From JBJHBP01 sp050485685 (GTDB lineage: Bacteria; Pseudomonadota; Gammaproteobacteria; Steroidobacterales; Rariloculaceae), in the NCBI GenBank assembly GCA_050485685.1, contig JBJHBW010000010.1, forward strand, positions 36,735-100,734: a stretch of DNA of 64,000 nt. The letters are read 5' to 3'. Shown here one piece after another: positions 51,436-59,315 of the stretch. How positions within the stretch are numbered: the first letter of the stretch is position 1; every line of letters begins with the position of its first letter. Position numbers and translations under genes: made by a program. Below the pieces are notes generated by a model, which worked only from the letters and a program-made list of their open reading frames with translations, searched no databases and was not told where the DNA came from.

Positions 51436-51918
51436 ATGATGAGTCTGTTACCTGTATTTGAATGGCTTCAGATGACCGGCCTCGGCCAGGCCATCAATCA
51501 GTCCACCTACGTGTTTGCGTTCATCCAGGCAGGTCACCTGCTGTCGCTTGCCGTGCTCGGTGGCGCGGTGCTGCTTGTGGATCTGCGCATACTCGGTTTC
51601 GGTCTGAAGAATCAGCCCGTCGCCTATGTCGCGCGGGTCGCTCAGCCCTGGCTGATCGGCAGCACGATTGCGATTCTTGTGAGCGGCTTTCTGATGTTCA
51701 TGTCCATGGCCGGCAACCGTTACTACTGGAACGAGGCGTTCTGGTTGAAGATGTATGCGCTGATCGGGGCCCTGATCATCACGTTCGCAATCCGCAACCG
51801 GTTTGCTTTCGGAGATCCGCAACGTGCGGAGACGGGGCTCGCGAAATCGGTCGCGGTGGTGTCGGCGCTGTCCTGGCTGCTGGTAGGCGCGCTCGGCCGG
51901 GCGATCGGATTCATCTGA
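51436..51918 (+). CDS. DUF6644-like membrane protein (copy 2)
   Basis: 160 aa, ATG 51436 after AGGAG. Four helices, motifs FIQAGHLLSLAVLGGAVLL, VDLRILGFGLKNQ and FWLKMYALIGALIITFAI that align with copy 1. The His in helix 1 (QAGHLL) aligns with GIHVLG of copy 1. The pair probably forms a heterodimeric membrane unit, perhaps a quinone-facing cytochrome b-like component for the quinoprotein system; inference only. Confidence 0.7.
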   Translation: MMSLLPVFEWLQMTGLGQAINQSTYVFAFIQAGHLLSLAVLGGAVLLVDLRILGFGLKNQPVAYVARVAQPWLIGSTIAILVSGFLMFMSMAGNRYYWNEAFWLKMYALIGALIITFAIRNRFAFGDPQRAETGLAKSVAVVSALSWLLVGALGRAIGFI

Positions 51919-52214
51919 TCGCGGATTCACCCTGTCGGCACTGCTTCCGTGCCGCAGGTGCGCAGTAACACGCCGGTCTGCAGCTGCAGGCCGGCGTGTT
52001 AAGAAAAATTCAGAAATTCGCGGGTTTCCCGCCCGCATGACCGCGGTGCGCACGGACAGGAAACAACGCGAGCGCCCCGGGCCGACAGGGTCCGGTGTGC
52101 AGTCAGGCGCGAATATTGCCGCGCGGCGGTCATCAGGGTAAGTTGGTCCGGATAAGTCATTATCAGATCCGCATGGCTCCCCGGACCATGCGGTTCACCA
52201 GACGGAGGTTATCG
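51919..52214. other. 296-bp intergenic region with hairpin
   Basis: Contains a perfect 10-bp stem AACACGCCGG / CCGGCGTGTT at 51967-52000 (14-base loop), likely ending the membrane-protein transcript, then about 210 bp without recognisable features before the GGAGG of the next gene. Confidence 0.55.
51967..52000 (+). terminator. Hairpin after DUF6644-like pair
   Basis: Perfect 10-bp stem, 14-base loop whose centre is itself a palindrome (CTGCAGCTGCAG); followed by AAGAAAAATT, so no T-run on the plus strand. Weak support for intrinsic termination. Confidence 0.45.
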
Positions 52215-53264
52215 ATGAAAGAGCGAATAGCAACACTGGCCGTTTTGTCTGCCGGGCTGGCGGTGGCCGGGTGCAGTGACGCGCAGCAGTCACCGGGTTC
52301 GACGGCACAGTCCGCAGCCCCGACAGACGCTTCCGGCTGGGCGTATCCGGTTACCGAATGGGGTGATCCCGACCTGCAGGGCATGTGGCCGATCGGTCAC
52401 CTGGCCGGCAACGTACCGCTTCAGCGGCCCGCCAACCTCGGAGACCGTCTCTTCCTGACCGACGAGGAATTTGAGCAGCGCATGCGTCAGATCGAGCAGC
52501 GCGCCGCCACGTATGAGCGTGAGATCCAGGGCGATCGCATGGGCATGGGCCACTGGTCTGAAGCGATGCGCACCGCGGCGCCCCAGCGTCAGACCTCACT
52601 GATCGTCGACCCGCCCAACGGCCAGCTGCCCGCGCTGACCGAGGAAGGCGAGCGCATCAGCCCGACCATGGGCAGTTCATGGTTCCAGAATACCTGGGAT
52701 GACGTCACCGATTTCGATACCTGGGACCGCTGCATTACCCGCGGCCTTCCCGCCTCCATGTTTCCGTTCCAGTACAACAACGGCATCCAGATCGTGCAGG
52801 CGCCCGGCTATGTCGTGATCAACCTGGAAATGATTCACGAGGCACGGGTGATCCCGATCGACGGCCGTCCGCCGCTGCCTGGAGAAATCAGGCAGTGGCT
52901 GGGTGAGTCGCGCGGTCACTGGGAAGGCAACACGCTGGTCATCGAGACGACCAACTTCAACGGCGTGCCTGAGATGGTGAACATCGGTACGTCCGGCGCG
53001 CCGCGTCGCAGTATTCCGACCAGTACGGAACTGCGTCTGGTTGAGCGGTTGACGAGGGTGGACGACGACACCATCGAGTACCAGATCACGGTCGAGGATC
53101 CGGTCATGATGACCCAGCCGTGGACGGCCTCGTTCACCTGGGAGCGTGATCCTGAATACGTGTTCTTCGAATACGCCTGCCACGAAGGCAATACCGCCAT
53201 CCGTTACTACATCGAGACCTCGCGCGTAGAGCGCGGACTGATGTCGGCGATTGACGAGCGTTGA
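52215..53264 (+). CDS. HWxGxTLVIET family lipoprotein of unknown function (copy 2)
   Basis: 349 aa from ATG 52215 with GGAGG upstream. Lipobox LAVAGC. The motifs parallel the gene at 47112: GDPDLQGMWP, RGHWEGNTLVIETTNFNG, LVERLTRV, EDPVMMTQPWTASFTWER and FFEYACHEGN. It is longer by an N-terminal region with many charged residues (FEQRMRQIEQRAATYEREI). Periplasmic and membrane-anchored. Function unknown. A strong terminator follows 86 bp downstream. Confidence 0.75.
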   Translation: MKERIATLAVLSAGLAVAGCSDAQQSPGSTAQSAAPTDASGWAYPVTEWGDPDLQGMWPIGHLAGNVPLQRPANLGDRLFLTDEEFEQRMRQIEQRAATYEREIQGDRMGMGHWSEAMRTAAPQRQTSLIVDPPNGQLPALTEEGERISPTMGSSWFQNTWDDVTDFDTWDRCITRGLPASMFPFQYNNGIQIVQAPGYVVINLEMIHEARVIPIDGRPPLPGEIRQWLGESRGHWEGNTLVIETTNFNGVPEMVNIGTSGAPRRSIPTSTELRLVERLTRVDDDTIEYQITVEDPVMMTQPWTASFTWERDPEYVFFEYACHEGNTAIRYYIETSRVERGLMSAIDER

Positions 53265-53350
53265 TTGCACGTCAGCAGTCGCCTGCCTGCAGGGTCGGTC
53301 GCCCAGAGGACTGATCCCTGCAAGAGGGGTTGATGTGACTTGTCAGCAAA

Positions 53351-53381
53351 GGCGCGCTGCAGCAGCAGCGCGCCTTTTTTT
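53351..53381 (+). terminator. Rho-independent terminator
   Basis: Perfect 10-bp stem GGCGCGCTGC / GCAGCGCGCC, loop AGCA, followed by seven T on the plus strand. It ends the lipoprotein transcript; the UMF1 gene starts 25 bp later. Confidence 0.92.
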
Positions 53382-53406
53382 CTGAGCGCTGTTTTCCGGT
53401 GTATCC

Positions 53407-54750
53407 ATGAGCCTCAGGAGTCGTGCTTCGCGAAAGGAGATCGTCGGCTGGGCGATGTTCGATTTCGCGAACCAGGCCTACACACTTCTGATCATTACCG
53501 TTGTCTTTGGCGATCTGTTCACGCGGGTCATCGTCGGTGATCGCGGTGACGATTATCGGCTGGGCAATCTGCTGTGGAGCATCGGGCTCTCCGTCAGCTA
53601 TCTGATGGTGGTGCTGGCGGGTCCGCTGCTGGGCGCCATCATGGACTACACGGCAGCAAAGAAACGCTTCCTGTTCGCAAGCTATGTGCTCACCATCATC
53701 GCGACCGCAGCGTTGTACATGGTGGCGCCGGGCTACATTCTGCTGGCGCTGCTGCTTCTGATTGTGTCGAACTTTGCCTATGCGGTTGGCGAAGCCTTCA
53801 TCGCCAGTTTTCTGCCCAGCCTCGGGCCGCCTGAAGACCAGGGGAAGATTTCCGGTTTCGGCTGGGCGCTCGGCTATGTGGGCGGACTGTTCGCGGCCGG
53901 CTTCACGCTGGTGTTTCTCGGCGAGGTCAGCGAGGAGAACTTCGAACGCATACGCTGGGTGGGACCGTTTGCGGCCGGATTCTTCCTGCTGGCGGCCATA
54001 CCCACCTTCCTGTGGGTCAGGGAGCCGGGCGTGGCCAGCAGCCTGCCGGCGGGGAAGAGCTATCTGCGAGTGGGTCTGGAGCGACTTACCGAAACGGTGC
54101 ACAGCCTGCTCAGGTTCCGTGATCTGGCGCTGCTGATGGTGTCCATCTTTTTCGCAATGGCCGGGATCTACATCATCATCACGTTCTCGTTCATCTATGG
54201 TGCCCAGGTGATCGGATGGGATCCGGGCGTGCGCAACATCATGTTCATCGTCGTGCAGATCAGCGCCGCGGTCGGGGCACTCGGGTTCGGCTACATTCAG
54301 GATCGCATAGGCGCCAAGCCCACCTATGTGATATCGCTGTTCATGTGGATTGCCGCCATCACCTGCATCTATGCGACACCGCAGTTCACGGAACTTGCCA
54401 ATCAGTGGTTTGGCGTGAGCTGGGAGGCCCAGTACGTATTCCTGGTGGTGGGCTCCATTGCCGGGGCCAGCCTCGGTTCCAGTCAGTCCGCGGGCCGAGC
54501 TCTGGTCGGCATATTTTCTCCGCGCGACAAGGCGGCGGAGTTCTTCGGCTTCTGGGGCACTTCCGCGAAACTGGCTGCGGTATTCGGGATTCTCGGTCTC
54601 GGCCTGCTGCAGGCCGTGGTCGGACTCCACCTGTCGATCCTGTTCTGCATCCTGCTGTTCGCGATGGCCGTGGTGACCTGTCTGCCGCTGAGCCAGGCAC
54701 GCGGTCGTCGCGCCGCGGAGGACTGGGACGCTCGTAACGCGGCTCCTTGA
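53407..54750 (+). CDS. MFS transporter, UMF1/Atg22-like
   Basis: 447 aa with about twelve hydrophobic segments. N-terminal WAMFDFANQAYTLLIITVVF is the hallmark of the UMF1 family (related to the vacuolar amino-acid effluxer Atg22), with MDYTAAKKRFLF in the first loop and SVGSIAGASLGSSQSAGRAL-like repeat in the second half. Substrate unknown, perhaps amino acids. The start ATG 53407 is close to the preceding terminator. Monocistronic. Confidence 0.88.
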   Translation: MSLRSRASRKEIVGWAMFDFANQAYTLLIITVVFGDLFTRVIVGDRGDDYRLGNLLWSIGLSVSYLMVVLAGPLLGAIMDYTAAKKRFLFASYVLTIIATAALYMVAPGYILLALLLLIVSNFAYAVGEAFIASFLPSLGPPEDQGKISGFGWALGYVGGLFAAGFTLVFLGEVSEENFERIRWVGPFAAGFFLLAAIPTFLWVREPGVASSLPAGKSYLRVGLERLTETVHSLLRFRDLALLMVSIFFAMAGIYIIITFSFIYGAQVIGWDPGVRNIMFIVVQISAAVGALGFGYIQDRIGAKPTYVISLFMWIAAITCIYATPQFTELANQWFGVSWEAQYVFLVVGSIAGASLGSSQSAGRALVGIFSPRDKAAEFFGFWGTSAKLAAVFGILGLGLLQAVVGLHLSILFCILLFAMAVVTCLPLSQARGRRAAEDWDARNAAP

Positions 54751-54858
54751 ACTTCATTGCGCTGACCCCATCCAAATAATCCGGAGGGTCGCAAGCCGCC
54801 GGACGTGTTGCGCCCGGAGCGACCGCAACAGGCAAGGGACCGCATGGAGTTACAGCCT

Positions 54859-56229
54859 ATGACAGCAAGACGATTCCTGTACCAGATCATTCCGCTCACG
54901 CTGCTGGCATTCGCGGCCACCGCCGCGCAGGCGCAGTGGCCGACCGGCCCGGACGGACGGCCGAGTCTTGCGCCGGTGCTCAAGGATGTCACCCCGGCCG
55001 TGGTCAATATTTCAGTCACATCGCGCCAGCAGATCCGGCGCGACCCGTTTTTCGACTTCTTCTTCGGGTCTCCTTCTCCCGGTCAGCCCCAGTCGCGGCT
55101 GCAGCAGAGCGTCGGTTCCGGCGTGATCATCGATGCGCAGAACGGCTACGTGATGACCAACCATCACGTCATTCAGAATGCGGAAGAGATCATCGTCACC
55201 CTGACCGACATGCGACGTCTGCAGGCCCGTGTCATCGGCAGCGACGCGATGACCGACATCGCGTTGCTGCAGGTCGAAAGTGACGACCTGGTGGCAATTC
55301 CCTTCGGTGACGCGTCACGCCTGGAAGTGGGCGATTTCGTTGTCGCGATCGGAAATCCTTTCGGGCTCGGGCAGACGGTGACGTCGGGTATCGTCAGTGC
55401 CCTGGGTCGCAGCACGCTGAGAATGACTGCCGACACCTATCAGGATTTCATTCAGACCGACGCGTCCATCAATCCGGGCAATTCCGGCGGCCCTCTGGTC
55501 AACCTTGCCGGCGAGGTCATTGGCATCAATACGGCGATCGTGTCTCCCGGCGGTGGCGGCAATGTCGGCATCGGTTTCGCCGTGCCAAGCTATATGGCCA
55601 AAGACGTCATGAACCAGCTGATTGAATTCGGTGAGGTTCGCCGCGGGCTGCTGGGCGTCACAGGCGATGACGTCTCTCCCGACCTGGCGCAGGCGCTGGA
55701 TCTCCCCGTGCGCTCAGGGGCCATCATCACGTCCGTCACGCCCGGGTCAGCGGCCGAGGCCGCCGGACTGCGCAGCGGTGACGTGATCGTCGAGCTCAAT
55801 AATCGTCCCATCAACAGCTTTGCGGACCTGCGTAACCGCATTGGTGTGAGTCCGGTGGGCGCCGAGCTGCAGATCACCTATATCCGCGATGGCAGCCGTC
55901 ACAGCGCGCGCGCTGTGATTGGTCAGGCCGAGGCGGTGGCGGCCGCGCCGGGACAGCGCATAGAGCGACTGCGTGGCGCGGAATTTCGCGCTGTTGATCG
56001 CAGTCATCCGCAGTACGGTCGCCTACAGGGCGTGCTGGTGGACAGCCTGGAGCAGGGCAGTCCCGCCGCCAACGCAGGGCTCAGACAGGGCGATGTGATC
56101 GTCGCGGTCAATCGCGTTGCGGTCCGCTCGGTCGAAGAGCTGGGCAGAGTGCTGCCCGAGGATCCGCGGGCGACCATCGCGCTGGACATCATTCGCGGCA
56201 ATGCGAGGATGTATCTGATCCTGCGCTGA
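54859..56229 (+). CDS. degQ: DegQ/HtrA-type periplasmic serine protease
   Basis: 456 aa from ATG 54859, GGAG nine bases upstream; ATG 54844 would add five residues. Signal peptide ends ATAAQAQ. Trypsin-like domain with catalytic triad in MTNHHVI, MTDIALLQ and NPGNSGGPLV (about residues 101, 131 and 208), and two PDZ domains (RRGLLGVTGDDVS onward, and from about 365, GVLVDSLEQGSPA). It degrades or refolds misfolded envelope proteins. DegQ, DegP and DegS share this layout; two PDZ domains exclude DegS. Confidence 0.95.
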   Translation: MTARRFLYQIIPLTLLAFAATAAQAQWPTGPDGRPSLAPVLKDVTPAVVNISVTSRQQIRRDPFFDFFFGSPSPGQPQSRLQQSVGSGVIIDAQNGYVMTNHHVIQNAEEIIVTLTDMRRLQARVIGSDAMTDIALLQVESDDLVAIPFGDASRLEVGDFVVAIGNPFGLGQTVTSGIVSALGRSTLRMTADTYQDFIQTDASINPGNSGGPLVNLAGEVIGINTAIVSPGGGGNVGIGFAVPSYMAKDVMNQLIEFGEVRRGLLGVTGDDVSPDLAQALDLPVRSGAIITSVTPGSAAEAAGLRSGDVIVELNNRPINSFADLRNRIGVSPVGAELQITYIRDGSRHSARAVIGQAEAVAAAPGQRIERLRGAEFRAVDRSHPQYGRLQGVLVDSLEQGSPAANAGLRQGDVIVAVNRVAVRSVEELGRVLPEDPRATIALDIIRGNARMYLILR

Positions 56230-56283
56230 TGCGCGAATCGGACGTTGGCAGCGGTTGAAATGCGGTGCTGGTCCGGGCGTCTC

Positions 56284-58461
56284 TCAGGCGCGAGTCTTGA
56301 ACTCGCGCCGGCGCCGGGCCAGCACATGTTCCGTATAACCGTTGGGCTCGTTCCTGCCGCTGAACACCAGATCCAGTGCCGCCTGAAACGCCACGCTGCG
56401 ATCGAAGTCGGATGCCATCGGCCTGTAGTTCGCATCGGCCGCGTTCTGACTATCGACGACAGCGGCCATGCGTTTCAGCGTGGCGATGACCTGCTCGCGG
56501 TCCGTCAGACCGTGATGCAGCCAGTTGGCGATATGCTGCGATGAAATGCGCAATGTGGCGCGATCTTCCATCAGTCCGACATTGTTGATGTCGGGCACCT
56601 TCGAGCAGCCTATGCCCTGTTCCACCCAGCGCACTACGTAACCGAGTATGCCCTGGGCGTTGTTATCCAGTTCGCGCTGGATTTCGTCAGGGCCGAGTTC
56701 GCGGTCACCGAGCAGCGGTAATGTCAGGATGGCCGCCAGCAGTTCCTGGTGTGTGCGCTGCGGTTGCTTCGCGAGCAGCTGCTGGCGCTCAGCCACATTG
56801 ACGGCGTGGTAGTGCATCGCGTGCAGGGTTGCTGCTGTCGGTGACGGCACCCAGGCGCAGCTTGCGCCGGCCATCGGGTGCGCCTGCTTGCCATCGACCA
56901 TCGCTTTCATGTCATCGGGGATGGCCCACATGCCCTTGCCGATCTGCGCGTGGCCGGGCAGGCCGGCTTCAAGGCCCTGGCGCACGTTCCAGTCCTCGTA
57001 AGCCACCATCCAGGCGGCATTCTTTATCTCAGCCTTGGGAATGACGGCGCCGGCTTCCATGCCGGTATGGATCTCGTCTCCGGTGCGATCGAGAAAGCCG
57101 GTGTTGATGAAGATGATGCGTTCGGCCGCCGCGTGTATGCACGCCCTGAGATTGACCGTGGTGCGTCGTTCCTCATCCATGATGCCGATCTTCAGCGTAT
57201 TGCGTGGCATGCCCAGCCCCCTCTCAACCATCGCAAACAGCTCGACTGACAGCGCCACTTCTTCAGGTCCGTGCTGCTTCGGCTTGACGATGTAGACGCT
57301 GCCGTTGCGGCTGTTGCGGAAGCGGCCGCTGCCGTTGAGATCGTGCATGGCCGCCAGTGCCGTGATCACACAGTCAAGAAACGTTTCGGCAATGGGTCCG
57401 CCATCGGCGGTGGTCACTGCGTCGGTTGTCACGTGGGCGCCGACATGGCGGACCAGCATCAGGCTGCGGCCGGGAATGTGAATCGTCGTGCCGTGCGGTG
57501 CGGTGTATTCGCGGTCCGCGTTCAATACTCGTTCGATCGGCTGTCCGCCCTTGGACAGGCGGGCCGACAGCGTGCCACGCATCAGCCCGTTCCAGTTGCG
57601 GTAGACGCGACATTTGTCGTCGGCATCCACGGCGGCGACCGAATCCTCGCAATCCATGATCGTGGATACGGCACTCTCCAGCACTACGTCACGGATGCCG
57701 GCGGGATGCTGGCGGCCTATTGGATGCTCCGGATCGATCAGCAGCTCCACATGCAGTCCGTGATTGACCAGCAGCAGATGCGTTACGCGGTTGCCGGATC
57801 CGCGGTAACCGGCGAATGCCCGTGTCGATCGAAGTGTGGTGGTCGCCTCGCTGCGCAGGGTGATCTGCAGTGCGCCGCCGGTTACGGTCAGGCCCGTCAC
57901 GTCATTCCAGCTTCCAGCCTGCAGCGGAATGCAACGGTCGAGAAATTCACCGGCATAGTCCATGACCTGCCGGCCACGCTCCGGATCGTAACCAGCCGCA
58001 GAGCCTGAGTTCGCAGGGGCGATCACGTTGGTGCCGTAGAGCGCGTCGTACAGGCTGCCCCAGCGGGCATTGGCGGCGTTCAGCGCATAGCGCGCATTGT
58101 CCACCGGGACCACGAGCTGTGGTCCTGCCAGTGTGGCGATTTCGCGATCGACATTCGAGGTCGTGACGGAGAAATCGGGCACGTCGGGAACAATGTAGCC
58201 GATGTCAGTCAGGAAGCGTCGGGTTGGTTCCGGTCCGGGCGGTGCGCCCTGGTCGCGCAGCCATTGGTCGATCGCCTGCTGCAGGGCATCGCGTTTCTTC
58301 AGCAGCGCCGTGTTGCGAGGGCCCAGCGTCGCGACCACGTCGGCCAGCAGTTTCCAGACATTGTCCGGTTCGATGCCGGTGCCGGGTGCGATGTCGTCCC
58401 TGACCAGCTCGTAAAGGCAGCGAGCGACTTCAAGGCCGAAGATGCGCACGGTGTCAGTCAT
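56284..58461 (-). CDS. glcB: Malate synthase G
   Basis: 725 aa, the family length. It condenses glyoxylate with acetyl-CoA to malate. Segments typical of isoform G are present: the long TIM-barrel with EDSVAAVDADDK, GRSLMLVRHVGAH, IGIMDEERRTTVNL, the acetyl-CoA region and the C-terminal FVQHGLTDREQVIATL-type end. Together with GlcDEF and Gph it finishes phosphoglycolate salvage. Its ATG overlaps the glcG stop by 4 bp, so glcG-glcB form one unit. Confidence 0.97.
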   Translation of the reverse strand: MTDTVRIFGLEVARCLYELVRDDIAPGTGIEPDNVWKLLADVVATLGPRNTALLKKRDALQQAIDQWLRDQGAPPGPEPTRRFLTDIGYIVPDVPDFSVTTSNVDREIATLAGPQLVVPVDNARYALNAANARWGSLYDALYGTNVIAPANSGSAAGYDPERGRQVMDYAGEFLDRCIPLQAGSWNDVTGLTVTGGALQITLRSEATTTLRSTRAFAGYRGSGNRVTHLLLVNHGLHVELLIDPEHPIGRQHPAGIRDVVLESAVSTIMDCEDSVAAVDADDKCRVYRNWNGLMRGTLSARLSKGGQPIERVLNADREYTAPHGTTIHIPGRSLMLVRHVGAHVTTDAVTTADGGPIAETFLDCVITALAAMHDLNGSGRFRNSRNGSVYIVKPKQHGPEEVALSVELFAMVERGLGMPRNTLKIGIMDEERRTTVNLRACIHAAAERIIFINTGFLDRTGDEIHTGMEAGAVIPKAEIKNAAWMVAYEDWNVRQGLEAGLPGHAQIGKGMWAIPDDMKAMVDGKQAHPMAGASCAWVPSPTAATLHAMHYHAVNVAERQQLLAKQPQRTHQELLAAILTLPLLGDRELGPDEIQRELDNNAQGILGYVVRWVEQGIGCSKVPDINNVGLMEDRATLRISSQHIANWLHHGLTDREQVIATLKRMAAVVDSQNAADANYRPMASDFDRSVAFQAALDLVFSGRNEPNGYTEHVLARRRREFKTRA

Positions 58462-58892
58462 GCGTTGGGCTCGGCTACGTATCCGGCCTGCGCGATGCCG
58501 TACTGACAGATCGCTTCGTCTTCATCGCCGGTGCCGCCGCTGGCACCGGCCGCACCGATAATGGTGCCGGAATGGTCACGAATCAGCACGCCGCCAGGCT
58601 GTGGCAGGAAACGTCCCTGCGCCGTGGCGGCCAGTGTGATCATGAAGTTCGGATTGTCCTGGGCGCGTCTGGCCAGTTCGCGGCTGGAAACATCCATTGC
58701 CACCGAACCCCACGCCTTGCCGCGTGCAACATCGAAGCGGAACATGCTGGCGCCGTCCTCGCGCTGCATCGCTTTCAGCTCACCGCTCTGGTCCAGCACC
58801 ACGACCGTCACCGGCCGTATGCCCATCTCGCGGGCCTTCTGCAGGGCGTGCTGGATAATTGTGTTGGCGTCGTTCAGCGTGATCTGTGACAT
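58458..58892 (-). CDS. glcG: GlcG/HbpS-like haem-binding protein
   Basis: 144 aa, ATG 58892. Family motifs VVVLDQSGELKAMQREDGAS, FDVARGKAWGSVAM, GGVLIRDHSGTIIGAAGASG and DEDEAICQYGIA match the GlcG/HbpS fold. In E. coli glcG lies in the glc operon next to glcB, as here. The molecular role is unclear; related HbpS binds haem. About 20 bp upstream begins the assembly gap, so its promoter is not visible. Confidence 0.9.
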   Translation of the reverse strand: MSQITLNDANTIIQHALQKAREMGIRPVTVVVLDQSGELKAMQREDGASMFRFDVARGKAWGSVAMDVSSRELARRAQDNPNFMITLAATAQGRFLPQPGGVLIRDHSGTIIGAAGASGGTGDEDEAICQYGIAQAGYVAEPNA

Positions 58893-58913
58893 GAGGCGAT
58901 CCTGCGTGGGGAG

Positions 58914-59013
58914 NNNNNNNNNNNNNNNNNNNNNNNNNNNNNNNNNNNNNNNNNNNNNNNNNNNNNNNNNNNNNNNNNNNNNNNNNNNNNNNNNNNNNNN
59001 NNNNNNNNNNNNN
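58914..59013. other. Assembly gap of 100 N between glcG and DUF6152 gene
   Basis: Exactly 100 N. The left flank is the leader of glcG; the right flank is the middle of a DUF6152 gene. If that gene is intact, at least 180-240 bp are missing, so the true gap is larger than 100. Confidence 0.95.
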
Positions 59014-59217
59014 GCCGTCATCGTCCGTGACATCCATGTGTATCCACGAGTGCGGGTTGCTCCAGCTGAACGTCGTGACCACACCTTCGATCGTGATTAT
59101 CCGGGTGCGATCAAAAACGGCCGGTGAGTGATGCGCACGGGCCGCGTCTGTGACCAGTGCAAGGCTCAGAAGTGTGCTGACAATCAGGACCGGCATGAAG
59201 CACCGGCAATCCGTCAT
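59014..59217 (-). CDS. DUF6152 family secreted protein, 3' end lost in gap
   Basis: First 68 codons of a DUF6152 gene, from ATG 59217 to the gap edge. The signal peptide ends AARA directly before HHSPAVFDRTR, so the mature chain again starts His-His-Ser. The core SWSNPHSWIHMDV is nearly the same as in the copy at 46372 (WVNPHSWIHIDV). The rest, probably 60-80 residues, is missing. Likely in the same direction as glcG, but the gap hides the link. Confidence 0.85.
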
Positions 59218-59315
59218 GACTCCCCCTGTAGGCTTCCGATGGCGTGCAGGGCCTGATTGTAGCTTACTCAACGCTGCGCCATGCGGCGTCGCTTCTGCAC
59301 TCGGGTCCGCCGCGC

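Noticed and set aside
53272..54630. Long minus-strand frame opposite the UMF1 transporter gene
   Set aside because: No domain, extreme charged composition, and it would start inside the transporter; the transporter frame has clear helices.
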